A stretch of 64,000 nucleotides of DNA from Artocarpus heterophyllus (GCA_025403435.1 CM046349.1:19366004-19430003); one strand, 5' to 3'; shown: positions 10,673 to 23,205, numbered from the stretch's first letter. The notes: generated from the letters alone by a model not told the origin. Numbers and translations: made by a program.

Positions 10673-13600
10673 ATGGCCTCGCCGTCGGCTGTAAAAGAGC
10701 TTCAGCGAGATTTGGAGAACAAGGCAAACGATCTTAGCAAACTCCAAAAAGGCAACCAAAAGCCACTTCCTTCGTATCTCGAAACCTAACAATCTCACCA
10801 ATTTCTTTCTTTCTTTCTTTCTCATGCATTTCTAACGGACTATCAGATATTGCGAAGAATCACCAGGTCAGAAAGAAGTACACAATTCAGCTTGGCGAGA
10901 ACGAGCTCGTCCTCAAGGCCGGTCTTTATGCTCTTTTTGTCTCTACTTGGCTCCCTTAGCTTTCTGTTTGGCTTCCGAGAAACTGGATTGATGTTGAACG
11001 AAAATTTAGGATTAAAACGTTAAAATTAGAGCTCGAAAATATCAATTTCTGTTGCAAAAGAAGAATACGTTCAACTTTTTATGTGATTGATGGATTGGCT
11101 TTTGATGAATTTTAGGAGTTGGATCTGCTGAAGGAAGATGCAAATGTGTACAAATTGATAGGTCCAGTTCTGGTGAAACAAGATTTGGCAGAGGCGAACG
11201 CAAATGTGCGCAAGAGAATTGAGTACATCTCTGCTGAATTGTATGCCTCTGTTTCTCTTTCTTGTTACGTGGATCATTTTATAACTTTTTAGCTTTTGCT
11301 TAATCATGAAACATTCCAAGTTATGAAACTCTCAAGAAAGTGAAATTGTCTGATGGTGGATTCTTCATTTAGCTCAAGCTTTTGCTGGAAAATGTTGTGT
11401 AATCGTTGTAATTTGCCTGTTAGATGCTTTATGGCGAACCTCTGAGAGATGCATTTTGTGCTTTGTTTGTATTAGCTGACCTTTTTTTTTTAATTTTATT
11501 TTTTTATATGAGACAAAACAACAACAAAACGGCCTGTTATCTGATCATTAATATCATCTTTTTTGTTCTTCTTGTTGTTTCTGCACATTAATGATTGGTA
11601 ATGATGTACATATTTCTGCAAATATAGGAAGCGGCTTGATACAGCTCTTCAAGATTTAGAAGAGAAGCAAAATAGCAAGAAAGAGGCGGTGTGTATTCTA
11701 TTCTCTCGCGTTGCTTATTTTAGATGCTATTTTTTAAGATGGAATCTGATCCTGAGGCAGCTTATGTCCTGTCTTTGCATTCATCATAGTTGCTGTATAT
11801 CGGGTGGAATTTTATTGCGATTAAGTGGCAATCTAATGTGAACATGTTTGGTTAATATTTTTATTTCTATTGAAGTTTATTTTCTATAGCTTGAAAGAGA
11901 ACATATCTAAGTATATATGTTCTAGTTCTCCTAAGCTTTGTAGGACATGGACTTTAAACCAAAATGTTCTAAAGTTAAATCAAACCTGCAAGGCTGCAAA
12001 GTAAATCCCATTTACATAGCAGAACCCAAGTGATGATGTTCAAACCACAACTTTAGCCAACATTAAGCACAACTGGATTATTGATGCTTTTGTATCTAAA
12101 ACTAAGTTGACAAGTGACACTAAATCAAGGGCTTTCTACTGGTACGAGAGTTAGGACTTGAAATAAGAAAATTAGTTTGAGGATTAACTCTGTTCTCTTT
12201 CTTCTCATCTTCTATATTCTTTGTTTTTCATTGTTTTCTGAGGACAGTTAAGTTTTTCTAGGCTTGTACTAGCAATTTTACTTAAATAGTTGCTCAGCTT
12301 CAGCCTTTGATTGGACAGCCATATCATATTTGCCAGTACAGTCTACGTTCTCCTTTAGGATTAACAATTTAATAACTTCTTAGATGTAAGTGGAATTATT
12401 TTGAATTCAATAATCTTCTTGTAACAAATTTTCGGATTGGAGTAGCATGCGACCTTTGTGACTTGCCGGTATATGAGACAACGATTGGCCGTGGCCATTA
12501 AAGTGGCAAAAACCTTAAATGCATGAATATTGAATAGATGATTAATTGCTTATTCCTGTGTGGTCTTGTGCATAGCAAAGACTATGGCAGGTCATTCAGC
12601 AGGACAAAAAAAAAAAAAAAAAAAAACCAGGGCAGGTCAAGGCATGGCTTAATCTAGGTCTATCACATGGTGGGAGCATGTGTTGATTTAATTTTGGTAG
12701 GATTGAGCTAGTGCTAATACTTATTGGATCTCCAATTTATTTTTGTAGATTTGGGCCATGAACATAGCTGCACATGCTTGCTTTTGTAACTTTGTTACTC
12801 TTGACTTCCTTATTTTTTTTTTGGATGTGGATACTTTGGGGGATTATCTCAGTAATAGCTCTGATATAAAAAGTTGATCAGAAATGTCATATACTTACGA
12901 CCTTTGGTAAACTACCTAAGAGCAAGCAATTAAGTGATTGATTTAGCGTGTTTCTTGACTTGCAAAAATCGATTTTTTCATGTTGCTCGTCACAAAAACT
13001 GCTTCCTAAAACTGAATGATTATCAACTGCTAATACGAGTTTTGTTTCATCCTTAACAAGAGCGACAAGGATTAATCTAAATGTGAAGAATGGAGAATGA
13101 TTCTCATTTGTTAAAAGTTTTTAACTTAATAGTGAAAATCAAGGCTGTGAGGTTCCTTCTGCCCTTCCTCCCAACCCATGAAAATAATAGCTAAAATCAT
13201 TGCTTTTTTTTTTTTTTTTTAACTTTTGTGCTCTGAACATGAAAAGTGTACTTGCTCTGGTTTCTTGGCTAACTCACTCAACTAGGTCATTCTATGTGCT
13301 AGACCTTGTGGGTGGAGCTACATACATCTGAGGGTTCTTTTTTCTTTTTTTTTTTTTATATGTGATATCTGATTAAAGTTGTAGTTTTATCCCCCTAAAA
13401 TTTTGAAATTCCATGTTTGCCACCTTCGAGTATGTGAACACTTTTACTTATATGTGAAATTTGATAAAATTTTTATCCCCCTTCTGACATATTTTTCTGG
13501 CTCGGCCTCTTTGTACTCAAAGTTTAATAGGCCTAGGATAATGAAAATATATGTAATCCTTGACCTTTACAGAGAAGACCAACGAATGAGGATAGTATTA

Positions 13601-13887
13601 GAAGCAGGGCAGTTATTTATGGATCTCAGTTTGCTTTTCCTGGTGCTTGTCTGTGATTTTTTCCCGCTTGTTTCCACCTGTTTATTCTGCTGTTATTTAG
13701 TTTAACCTTTTCATATATTTAGACTAGCCTACATTTTGTTTAGTGTTGTAGATGGATTAACGCTCTATTGTTGGTCGGTGAATAATGTATATATGCTGTT
13801 AATTTCTTCAGTGTCTATGTCATCTTGCAGATCCTAAAGGTGCAGCAGAGGATTCAATCCCTTCAGGCTGGAAAAGCCAAGGCTTAA
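10673..13887 (+). CDS. PFD6: Prefoldin subunit 6 (five exons, 130 aa)
   Basis: Exons 10673-10751, 10847-10917, 11116-11240, 11628-11688 and 13831-13887 give 393 nt, 130 residues plus stop. The protein starts MASPSAVKELQRDLENKAND and ends LQAGKAKA; near the middle it has QLGENELVLK, ELDLL, ANVYKLIGPVLVKQDL and RIEYISAELKRLD. Known: these blocks and the length match plant prefoldin subunit 6, a beta-type subunit of the heterohexameric cytosolic chaperone that hands unfolded actin and tubulin to the TRiC/CCT chaperonin. Two helical coiled-coil arms (about residues 5-45 and 75-120) flank a beta-hairpin. The start is the first ATG in frame with the conserved N-terminus. Exons 3-5 use GT-AG introns. 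Exons 1-2 and 2-3 join in the conserved frame only with GC-AG introns. No stop or frameshift otherwise, so I judge it functional. It is the only host gene I can support here. Confidence 0.92.
10752..10846 (+). other. PFD6 intron 1, GC-AG type
   Basis: Donor AAAAAG|GCAACC and acceptor CTATCAG|ATATTG split the Asp codon after LSKLQK. The only near GT (10774-10775) would leave exon 2 out of frame, so the conserved protein demands the GC donor. Confidence 0.75.
10918..11115 (+). other. PFD6 intron 2, apparent GC-AG type
   Basis: Donor CTCAAG|GCCGGT, acceptor TTTTAG|GAGTTG, phase 0 between ELVLK and ELDLL. The GT at 10922-10923 is 4 bases further and would shift the frame. An in-frame GT at 10909 would delete the conserved VLK. 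The GC donor is weak beyond the first bases. Confidence 0.65.
11689..13830 (+). other. PFD6 intron 4, 2.1 kb
   Basis: Long GT-AG intron (GCG|GTGTGT, CTTGCAG|ATCCTA) before the last short exon. It holds homopolymer runs (A near 12607-12626, T near 13204-13220 and 13348-13358) and no recognised gene. A 100-aa open frame at 13403-13705 has no recognisable features and lies wholly inside the intron. Confidence 0.75.
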
Positions 13888-14389
13888 CTTGGCCTCACGG
13901 ACGCGTCAACCCTCTCAGGTATAGCAATTTCTTCAAACTTTTAGGGGCTTGAACGGAGCATCCTTGTCTTTTTGTGTATTTTTGACCTATGACGCTCTTA
14001 CAAACCTTAATTGTGATTTTTAGTATCGTGGTGAAATTTAATCCTCAATGTGCTAGTATATGGCTGGAATTTGAAGTTTCTCTGTTGATTACTTGATGGA
14101 TTTGTGCGGCCATTTTAAGGCAATCGTAATAGGAAAGAAATTAGGCCCTACATACTCGTCATAATATGACGACCATAATATTTTCTTCTTGATTGAGCTC
14201 CATTTGCTAAAAAGGAAAGAAGACGAGTGAATGAAAAGATGCATAGGACTATAAGGAAAGAGTAAAGTACATATTTGCTACATTTTTAAAAAAAATGTTT
14301 ATTCATGTTACACTTAAATAAAAGTGAAGTTGTGGTATACTATTACTCATGTTACTTTTTTAAAAAAGTTAGTGTTGGTAATAATTTTT
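13888..14389 (+). other. PFD6 3' UTR and downstream flank
   Basis: Sequence after the TAA at 13885-13887. No unambiguous polyadenylation signal could be chosen. Nothing else recognised. Confidence 0.4.
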
Positions 14390-14703
14390 CTAACTCATAC
14401 TCATTTTCTAATCAACGTATTTTTTTCAAAGTATATTCTTTTCTTTTCTTTCTAATTTTGGAGAGATAGAAAAGTGTAATTCCCGTAAGCATTTTAATCT
14501 CCTATTTTTTCCCACCTAAAAATCTCTCTCATCAAGCAATTAGTTTCTAACTCATACTCATTTTTCTAATCAACGTATTTTTTTCAAAGTATATTCTTTT
14601 CTTTTCTTTCTAATTTTGGAGAGATAGAAAAGTGTAATTCCCGTAAGCATTTTAATCTCCTATTTTTTCCCACCTAAAAATCTCTCTCATCAAGCAATTA
14701 GTT
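14390..14703. repeat. Tandem duplication, two ~157-bp copies
   Basis: CTAACTCATACTCATTTT...ATCAAGCAATTAGTT occurs at 14390-14546 and again at 14547-14703, nearly identical apart from one T in a homopolymer. Non-coding and clearly recent. Confidence 0.9.
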
Positions 14704-16670
14704 CTGTCCAATATTAAAAAAAAAGTTGTTCTGTCAATTTTCACTTGAAAAATCTTTTTTATGCTTCCTTCTCCATACTATTCATTCCTATCAGCATTTG
14801 GTAAAGTTGATAAAGTTTGGTGAATTAGCAAGGGTGGACTATGGATGGAAAACAAATAAGATAAAATGACTGTTGTTTCCTAGCAAACAGAACCTTAAAC
14901 TAAAGAACAACAAATTTAAGAAACATGAAGATAACTAAAATATTTATAACAATAACGTGAGTTGTAAAACAAGGTACTCTGCGGGGTAAAACCGCGAGTT
15001 GGAAAACAAGATACCGTACCGTGAGTTTTTCTCCAGGTAAGGTGCGCCGTCTCAACAAAAGCAAAGAGGAACAAAAAGAACAGGAAACCGACAACTGAGG
15101 GTTTGGAAAATCGACGTACTTTTCAACTTTTTTTCGAAAGGGCCCCTCTGCGATGCAGACTTCTATCGCTAAGGTTCTGTTTTTAATGGTTGAATCTATT
15201 CAAAATCTCTTTTTCTTTTTATAAATCTAACAGTTGAAAGTATTAGATAATACTTATTGACGAGTTGCTTTTTTAATACCCTCCATAGAAATCTCCCCTT
15301 AGAAAAAAGATATTTCATTTCAAAACAATTGTTAAACATAATTTTCAACTTTTTTTTGTCATTATAAGTAAACTCTCAAATCTGACACTCTAGTCAATCA
15401 AACACTCGTAACATTTTTGTTCACTAGTGTAATTGTTTATATGTTTGTGTAACATTTAATTTATTTTTGAATAATACATAACAAATGATGTTTATTAACT
15501 AGCAAAAATTGTTACAAAAAGCTAAAGAGTTAGATTAATATTACAAGTACGTTGGACTACATTTATTAATATGACACTGATACCGTGGTTTTGTTCGCAT
15601 TATATATATCCGGGGACGAAGATAGTAGAGGACGAGAGGGGTGTCAAGCCCCCCCAAAAAAACCCTCAAACTTTTTTATTAACCCATATATATGCACATA
15701 TGATACATAAAATATATTGTATTAGATTAACCACCCTCTTAAAAAATTTAAAATTTGTTCTTATCATTTAAAATTTACTAAATATCACTCTCTCATACTT
15801 TCAATAGAAGGTCAATTTATTAAAAAAGCTGAATACACTTTACGTAAATACTAACTTGTTTCTTTATGTAGCATGATTTGATAAGATAAATACCAACTTT
15901 TTTATGCGGGTAACATGTTTAGGTCCAAAATGATTAACTTGCAAATTATAGTAAGAAAATGTTATAATATTACAATTTTATAGATGGTATCCCAAAAGCT
16001 TTTTTGTTATAGGGCTTATTGAACTTGATGATCAACATTTATATTGTTGATATCTGTTCTAATTAGTAGCGTTAGATTATATGAAAAATAGTTCGAATAG
16101 AAAAATAACTTTATTTATTAATTTATCGTATTTTGACATTAATTTTAATTTTAATTGTGGAGAAGGTTTTTATTATAGATATTTTGAAGAATTGACCAGG
16201 TGATCAAATATGAGATTAGTTGATGAATAATAGTTTGTTTGTATCAAGAAAGATATCTTTAATAGTTTTGATAACAAGATTATTATGCAACATTTTTATG
16301 ACATTAGAACTTGATAGCGACAATTGCGTTGCATTAACAAAATTTGATTTTAATTAAGCTTTTGACAAAGCTTACAGAGTCAATTTTTGTCTTAGCCCGG
16401 TTTGAGAAAAATTTCTAGTTCCATTATTGTATATATCGTTACACATTTATATCCTGATAACAAAAAGCTTTAGTGTTGGATCTAGTTTTATTTATGCATG
16501 GGTGTCCCGTTTCCAAAGTGTTCTTTCAAGCCAGTGTACTAAGAATGAGTTTAACAAAACATAAAAGAAAGTAACAAAAGAGGTAATGCGATTCAAAAAG
16601 AAGAATATAGAATCATAAGGATGGAGATTATTGAATCTCGTTCCAGTGTCTACTTATTTATTAGATAATA
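14704..16670. other. Intergenic, no supportable gene
   Basis: Mostly AT-rich. Near 14957-15046 there are three degenerate copies of a GTGAGTTG.AAAACAAGGTA-like unit in a locally GC-rich patch. A short minus-strand open frame here (14900-15094) has no recognisable domain. The rest shows nothing I can assign. Confidence 0.45.
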
Positions 16671-17649
16671 GGATAAATAGCTCGGTTGGTTCTCAATTAT
16701 TTTTTATTTGACTGGGTCTAACCTTTTAAAAAAAGTGTACTTTAGTCCTCAACTGTTAAGTTTGACTGTTAAAAAATGTTTTAACTACTTTAATGATAGT
16801 ATTTTGGTAAAATAGCTGATATGTTTTAAAAAATTAAAATTAAAACATTAAAAGCAATAAAAAATTAAAAACATTAAAATTAAAATTAAAGTAAAAAAAA
16901 AAAAATCTCCTATGCTCCAACCCTTGTCTCTCCCCCTCCCCCCACCTCACCCTTCTCCGGCATTGCCCTTCTCCTTCGGCATTCTCTGCTTGTCTCCTAC
17001 ACACATCCTTCGTAGCTCTCTCTCTTGTTCTTGATATGCACGCAACAGGCACCCACATCCATCAATGAAGGCTGAGTTGTAGGGGTAGGTCGCGATAGGG
17101 TTGGGTGCAATAGGGGTAGGTTGCGATCGGGTGGGTTTCGATGGGCCGCCTAGAGATGGGGTTTGCGATGGGTTGGGTGCGATGGAGAAGGGGTGATAGG
17201 GAGGGGGCTACGACAATGTTGGGAGCATAGGAGGGGTTGCCGGCATGGAGTGAGGCGGTGGGCAGGGGTGGGCGATGGGAGAGGATTTGGGTTTAGGTTT
17301 TGGTTTTTTTTTTTCCTTTTTTTGATTTTTATATATTTTTTGATTTTTCTATTTTTTTTTATGATTTTGAATATTTTGGGTAAAAATCAAATCAATCAAT
17401 GGCTATTATTTCGTGTTTTTGAATCAATAGGTGTGAATTACTCTTAATTTTTTAATGTATCAATTACTTGAAGGGTAATTTAACAATTTCAATTAAATAT
17501 GATGTTCAACAATTTTTAACCGTTAAACTTAATAGCTAAGAACTAAATTGCATCCTTTTTAAATGGTTAGACCTAGTTAAATAAAAAAAAAATTGAGAAC
17601 TAAAGTGGAACTTTTTAAAAAAATTAGCGACCAACTGAACTATTTACTC
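16671..17649. mobile_element. Non-autonomous Mutator-like element (979 bp)
   Basis: Flanked by an exact 9-bp direct repeat TAGATAATA (16662-16670 and 17650-17658). Long imperfect terminal inverted repeats: GGATAAATAGCTCGGTTGGT on the left against GAGTAAATAGTTCAGTTGGT read inward from the right, with similarity continuing about 100 bp (TATTTGACTGGGTCTAACC versus TATTTAACTAGGTCTAACC). Known: long inverted repeats plus a 9-bp duplication mark Mutator-like elements. The centre (about 16905-17300) is GC-rich, with open frames on both strands, but no recognisable domain; it could be captured host sequence. Confidence 0.85.
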
Positions 17650-17889
17650 TAGATAATATAATGAAAAATTATCTAATTTTTCTTTCTAGTGTTTACTAAA
17701 CTTGAATATGATGATCTTATTAATATAATTGTTAAACTATCGTTTTATATAATTTAATAAATCAATACTTAGGGAATATAAATATTTTGATTAGAAAACG
17801 ACCTCCAAGAGGTTTTTGAAAATTTTAAATATTTTGGTCAAAAGTAAATATTCTTGAGTTTTTGTGAATTTTTATAAAGAAATTGGGTT

Positions 17890-18165
17890 GGGTGACCTTT
17901 TTTATAGCCTCTTTAAAATAAATGATCATAACTTTTTAAAATTAAGCAAATGACCGTTTATCAGTGTTAAATTTGATAAGCTCAAGTTTATCACTTATAA
18001 ACTCAATGAGTATATTTGTGATAAATTAAGTTTAACTGCTAAATTCCTTGAGGTTATCAGTGTTAAACTCGATAAACTTATGTTTATCACTAATAAATAG
18101 TCATTTGTCCTAATTTCAAAAAATTATGATCATTCAGTATAAAAATATTTTCAAAAGGACAATTT
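17890..18165. mobile_element. Inverted-repeat (MITE-like) element
   Basis: AATGATCATAACTTTTTAAA (17921) is inverted as TTTCAAAAAATTATGATCATT (18114-18134), with AAATGACCGTTTATCA / AATAGTCATTTGTCC further in. The core repeats GTGTTAAA.T.GATAA.CT.A..TTTATCACT twice. Boundaries approximate, no target duplication identified. Confidence 0.5.
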
Positions 18166-19139
18166 ACATCTACATCCCTTTTTTTATGATATTCAGCTAA
18201 GAAAATTGGAGGTAGCACGGTAGGCTACTGCTGGTAATTGAAACTTAATATTGCAGTGGTCAACTAAAGATCATCCTCCTCTAGACTATTGCTGGTATTC
18301 TAGTATGATATATTAGAGATGTTTATTTTTGAAAAGTCATTTTCTGTCAACTCTCTCTCTCTCTCTGTGTGGTAAAGATGAATGCAAGAGTTGGTACTGC
18401 CATTTGTGTCAGGCTTCATTTGGCAGGAGGGATTGGGAGTAGGAGGGATAGAAAGTTAAATGGTTGAGGAATGTGAAAGCTGAAAATGGTTGTTGTATTT
18501 CTTTATAGTATCATTTTTATAAATGCCCTCGAATTATGTACCTTATTTTATTTTATCCTACGATTTTGTAAAACCAATTAAAGTCGCACCGATTTATAGA
18601 AAACATATCAAAACTCTCCCCTTCGTCTATTCTTGTTTATAATTTGTACGGAAAGTGTTGACCTAAATAGGCAAAGTAAAGAGGTTCAGGACAATTGCCA
18701 ATATATATATATATATAGTGAACTTGACTTCTATCGAGGGACTTTTCAAGAGGCAAAATCATGTGATTCTAATGTTACTTATGAATGAAGTTAGAACAAG
18801 TTGGCACTTTCTAAGACTTCTTCTCCAATGCTTCAATGGAAACTTTTAGTATTATGTAATTATTGATAGAACTGCTATGATATGTATATGGTTGAAACAG
18901 GTTGCAAACAGTAGTAGAGCTAGAATTTTATTTCAGAATTTGTAAACTAACAATTTAAAAAATACCAAAAACCTTTTAAAATGTCGAGTCTGAATTTTAG
19001 TTTTTTTTTAATGTAATTAAATTCTAAGGAATGTTTTAGTTATTTTTAAAGTAAAATAGATTGAATTATTGCGTTTCAATAGAGAAGTGTTTTTGGTTGA
19101 ATAATATATATATATATATATATATATGTTTATATAAAT
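18166..19139. other. Intergenic with microsatellites
   Basis: No gene recognised. Contains a CT run at 18352-18365 and (TA)n at about 18702-18716 and 19104-19128. Confidence 0.5.
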
Positions 19140-20194
19140 AGAGCTTATTTGAGTAATAAAGATTTTGGCTGAAAAATTAGATAAAAAAATAATTTAGAAA
19201 GTAGATTATAGGAAGTGCTAAAAGAAAAAAAAAATGTAGGGAAACATTTGAAAATAAAATCACTTTAACAAAGGTAAATTAGAGAAAGGTCTTAATAAGA
19301 AAATAGTAATAAAGAGGGTTGTGTGAAAAAAAAAAACTTAAAAATGACCACTTTTTAGAAAAATTACTTTTATAGATCATCTTACAAAAGTTAAAGAATT
19401 TGAAAAATGAAATACTTTAAGAAGAGCATATTAGAGAAAAATATTTCAACAAAGTACCTAGAATTTAATAGGAGAACACAAAACAAAAATAGAATAAACA
19501 AAAAATAAATATTTCAAAATTAGGATTATTGGATAGATATGTGAAATACATTTTTATTAACTTACCTTAAGGGCATATATACATATATACAGTACATAAA
19601 TATATATACACATGTACATATATAAAAGCTCAAATATGTATATATATACATTTAAATAAATCAAAACCCAAAGGATATATGCCCCCTGCCTCCACCTCCC
19701 TCTACTGGTGTATAGAAGTGGAGCGTATTTCAACAATAAAGATTTTAGCTGAAAAATTAGATAAAAAGTTATTTATAAAGTACATTATAGGAAGTACTAA
19801 AAGCAAAAAAATAAAAGTAGAGGCGCATTTGAAAACAAAAATACTTTAACAAGGGCAAATTAGAGATAGGCCTTTATAGGATAATAGTAACAAAGAGGGT
19901 TTTGTCAAAAAAAAAAAAAAATGCTTAAATATGACCACATTTTAGAATTTTTTATAGGTTATCTTAAAAAAAAGAATTTGAAAAATAAAATACTTTAAGA
20001 AGAGAAAATTAGAGAAAAATATTTCAATAAAGCACCTAAAATTTAATAGGAAAACACAAAATAAAATAAAATAAACAAAAAATTTATATATTAAAATTAG
20101 GATTATTGGATAGATATTTGAAATACATATTTACTAACTTAGATTAGGGACATATATACATATATACATACATAAATATATATATCTATACATA

Positions 20195-20227
<33 letters not shown>

Positions 20228-20307
20228 AAGTTCAAATAAGTACATATATACTTAAAAAAAAAATAAAAATCCAGAAGGGGCATCACCCCACCTCCCTCCA
20301 CCACTGG
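19140..20307. repeat. Diverged tandem duplication, two ~585-bp copies
   Basis: The block GAGCTTATTTGAGTAATAAAG...GCTGAAAAATTAGATAAAAA...GGATTATTGGATAGATAT...CTCCACCTCCCTC occurs at about 19140-19720 and again at about 19726-20307 with many substitutions and small indels. Each copy ends in TA-rich simple sequence followed by a short C-rich tail. Non-coding. Confidence 0.75.
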
Positions 20308-20355
20308 TTGAAAATTTAGATGGGCTCAAGTTTTGAATATCGTATATAGTGTGTG

Positions 20356-20359
<4 letters not shown>

Positions 20360-20393
<34 letters not shown>

Positions 20394-20520
20394 ATGCTAA
20401 AAGTGCACTCTTGTTACGTTTATGATATTTATGTTATGACATTAATATATATATATATATACATATATTTATATATGCAAATATATGTATATATATATAT
20501 TTGCACTTTTGTTACGTTTA
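20360..20520. repeat. AT microsatellites between a short direct repeat
   Basis: (AT)n at 20360-20390 and further TA-rich runs to about 20500. They are bracketed by a direct repeat, GCACT.TTGTTACGTTTATGATATT, near 20406-20430 and 20503-20528. Confidence 0.7.
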
Positions 20521-20529
20521 TGATATTGT

Positions 20530-22520
20530 GTTAAATGGAAGCATGGAAGTCCCTGCCCCTTTTTTTCACAATAGTCTATGCTTTAAGTGGGGATGATCTT
20601 GTCTCAGCAGCTTTTGTCGGTTCATTTCTTAATTGCGATACAGGGTTCTACATATTGCTTACATTAAATTGTTCACTCGAAAGAGAGAAATCATATATTA
20701 CGTAAACAAGGAAATCATAATACCAACAAGATCAATACATTTTTCATTTCCATAGCAAGGTCATTCATACATTGCATTACAAAAAGATGATCCATACATT
20801 ACATCACGTTAATAATACCTAAGAACCAATATTACAACAACAATGTGCAACACTACGAACAACTTATATTTGCTAATATACCCACGAATCTTCACCACTT
20901 CTTCTTTTCAAGTTCCTACTTCAATTCAAATATTTCATTATCTTTAAAATCTATTTTCTCATCAACTTGCAAAATTACATCTTCAATCTTTTCAATATGG
21001 TTCGTAAGTGTTTCATGCACAATGGGCGATGAACTTGAAACTAGCGGATCAATCCATATTAGGTAGCCACACCCTTTATTCACATCCTTATAAAAATGAA
21101 ACGAAAAGAAGATAATTTATGCAATTTGTTAAAAAAAAAAAAAAGGAAACGAAAGGACGGAAAAAATGAAGAAAAAAGAGAGACTAAAAGCCTGGAATTG
21201 ATAAAAAGGGTCATGTCTTTGTTTGCTCACATGTTGTCAGACGTGCCCTTTTCACATGTAAAAATATATATATATTAAAAAAAACTATTGATTGGGTTGA
21301 CATGTTTTTTCTAATATATAACTATATATTTATGTTAAATACCCTTTAAAATTGGTACAATCTTGATAAAGTGTATTAGGAAAATACTTGTAACTTTATC
21401 TTGTATTTACCACCACCAAAGAACCTCATACGGGAATTTCCTCTATCCTTATTGACTGTACGAATCACCCTCTCAACCTCATAATAGTACTGCTCAAGAG
21501 AAAACAAATCCACTCATATTGCAAATTTGAGTTCCCACCACCATGAGGAAGATGCTAAGTGCTTCCACGGTATGAGCATGAAGTTCCCATTGCTGCCGTT
21601 GGTCTCAGCACAAGTGTAATTGATCTTTTCAGTGATTTTAGTCACTGACTTAGGGGTTTTGATTAATTTGGAGGGAAAAAGGTATTGAGGGCAGTGATTA
21701 TTGCCAAGTTTTCCGTCCAGATAATAAGGGGAAGCAGAGAGAAGGAGGATTTTGACGTGTTTTTATTAGATTGAGGGCATTTTGATTGGTTTTACAAATC
21801 AATGGGTAAAGTGAAATAATATACATAGTGTAGGGATATTTATGAAAATAATCCTTCTTTAGATTACTTTGTACAAGTAAAAGAATAAGAATTGATACGA
21901 TAAATAGATGATAATTATTTGTCTAATTACTGTATTTTGTGTTTTTTATTCAATAATTTATTTTGGAGGTTAAAATAATTTTTTTGGCCTTAAATGAAAT
22001 GGAATTTTTGAATCCCATCTCTAATAAAAAGATCCAAAATAATGAGCTTAAATGGAGTCTCTCTCTCCTCGCTTCTCTCCAATCAAATTCAACTGTTAGT
22101 CCTTTGCCTTCACTCCTCTCCCTCCCTCCATCTCTCCCTCCCACCAAAAGACTGCAAAGACCAGAATTCAATAAATCAGGCCCAAAGATTTTGTGAGGCT
22201 TTAACTTTAGCTCACGGCGGTGTCTGGGTCCAGCCCATTTCTCGTCCACTCTTGTCAATATGTGTTAGCATCTTTGTACTTAAAATCATAAAACCTTAGA
22301 GCTGTATAATATTTGTCAACCTCTAATTCATTACCATAGCTCAGAGAAAGTTTCTCTCTCCAATCAAACTTCATAAAGAACATTAAACATTAATGGCAGG
22401 CAAAATATGAAAAGACAATTATCATTTTAAAGACAGAAAGTGACGGATCATGCAAAAAATATCTAACATTTTGCCGTCCGAACTCAGAAAGAAATGGAAA
22501 GTACCAAGTATGCAAATTAA
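20530..22520. other. Intergenic, no supportable gene
   Basis: Short open frames exist at 20845-21278 and 21950-22299, but they overlap on both strands, are low-complexity (Ser/Lys runs, CT-rich stretches) and carry no motif. A normal-complexity stretch at about 21396-21640 was examined on both strands and not recognised. Confidence 0.45.
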
Positions 22521-22675
22521 TTACAAAATGTGATCTTTTAGAACGGCTGACAATCTTCAAGACAATGGCTTTATCAAATGACGGGAAAAATGAGAATTTA
22601 TTACAAAATGTCTATGTAATGGGTCTTCAAAAGGCATTGGCTTTACCACAAGATGAGAAAGATCCAACGACACAA
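22521..22675. repeat. Degenerate tandem pair, ~78-bp unit
   Basis: Two successive blocks share TTACAAAATGT, TCTTCAA, GGCTTTA.CA and GA.GAGAAA.. in the same order. Diverged and non-coding. Confidence 0.45.
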
Positions 22676-22960
22676 ATTCTTTCCCCTTTTATGGTGTAAA
22701 AATTCTTTGTCTTTACGAGACGACACAAACAAGCAATATTTCATCCAATAGTATCTCACGAGCAACACAGTGATATGGCATTAAAGAAAATCCGAATTTA
22801 GAATGCGAGTCCTTTTAGACTTGAAATGGATACTTGACTTGTATATAAGAAAAGAAAATCAAATCATTAAACAAATGCATTCCTTCAAGTTTTTTTTTCA
22901 AAACATTAAAAATACAAGACTTAATTTGCCATCTCTTGAATGTACCTTGTACAGTATGAT

Positions 22961-22965
<5 letters not shown>

Positions 22966-22998
<33 letters not shown>
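22966..22998. repeat. (AT)n microsatellite
   Basis: About 16 uninterrupted AT units. Confidence 0.9.
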
Positions 22999-23000
<2 letters not shown>

Positions 23001-23205
23001 AATGTTATTGATTGACAATGAAAAATAGCTAAACAAGATGAACTCATGCAAGATTCCGCCATTCTTGAACTCTCATGTATGAATGATAAATTAAATGCAA
23101 AAAAGTATGAAAAGACAATAATTCTAGAGTAGTTCATCATGAACGTGAAAAGATGACCTAGTTTCACCAATATAGACTGATTATTAGGCATCAGTTGAAA
23201 ACTAT

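Noticed and set aside
13403..13705. 100-codon open frame in PFD6 intron 4
   Set aside because: Wholly intronic, no motif, and the flanking splice sites of the gene are well supported.
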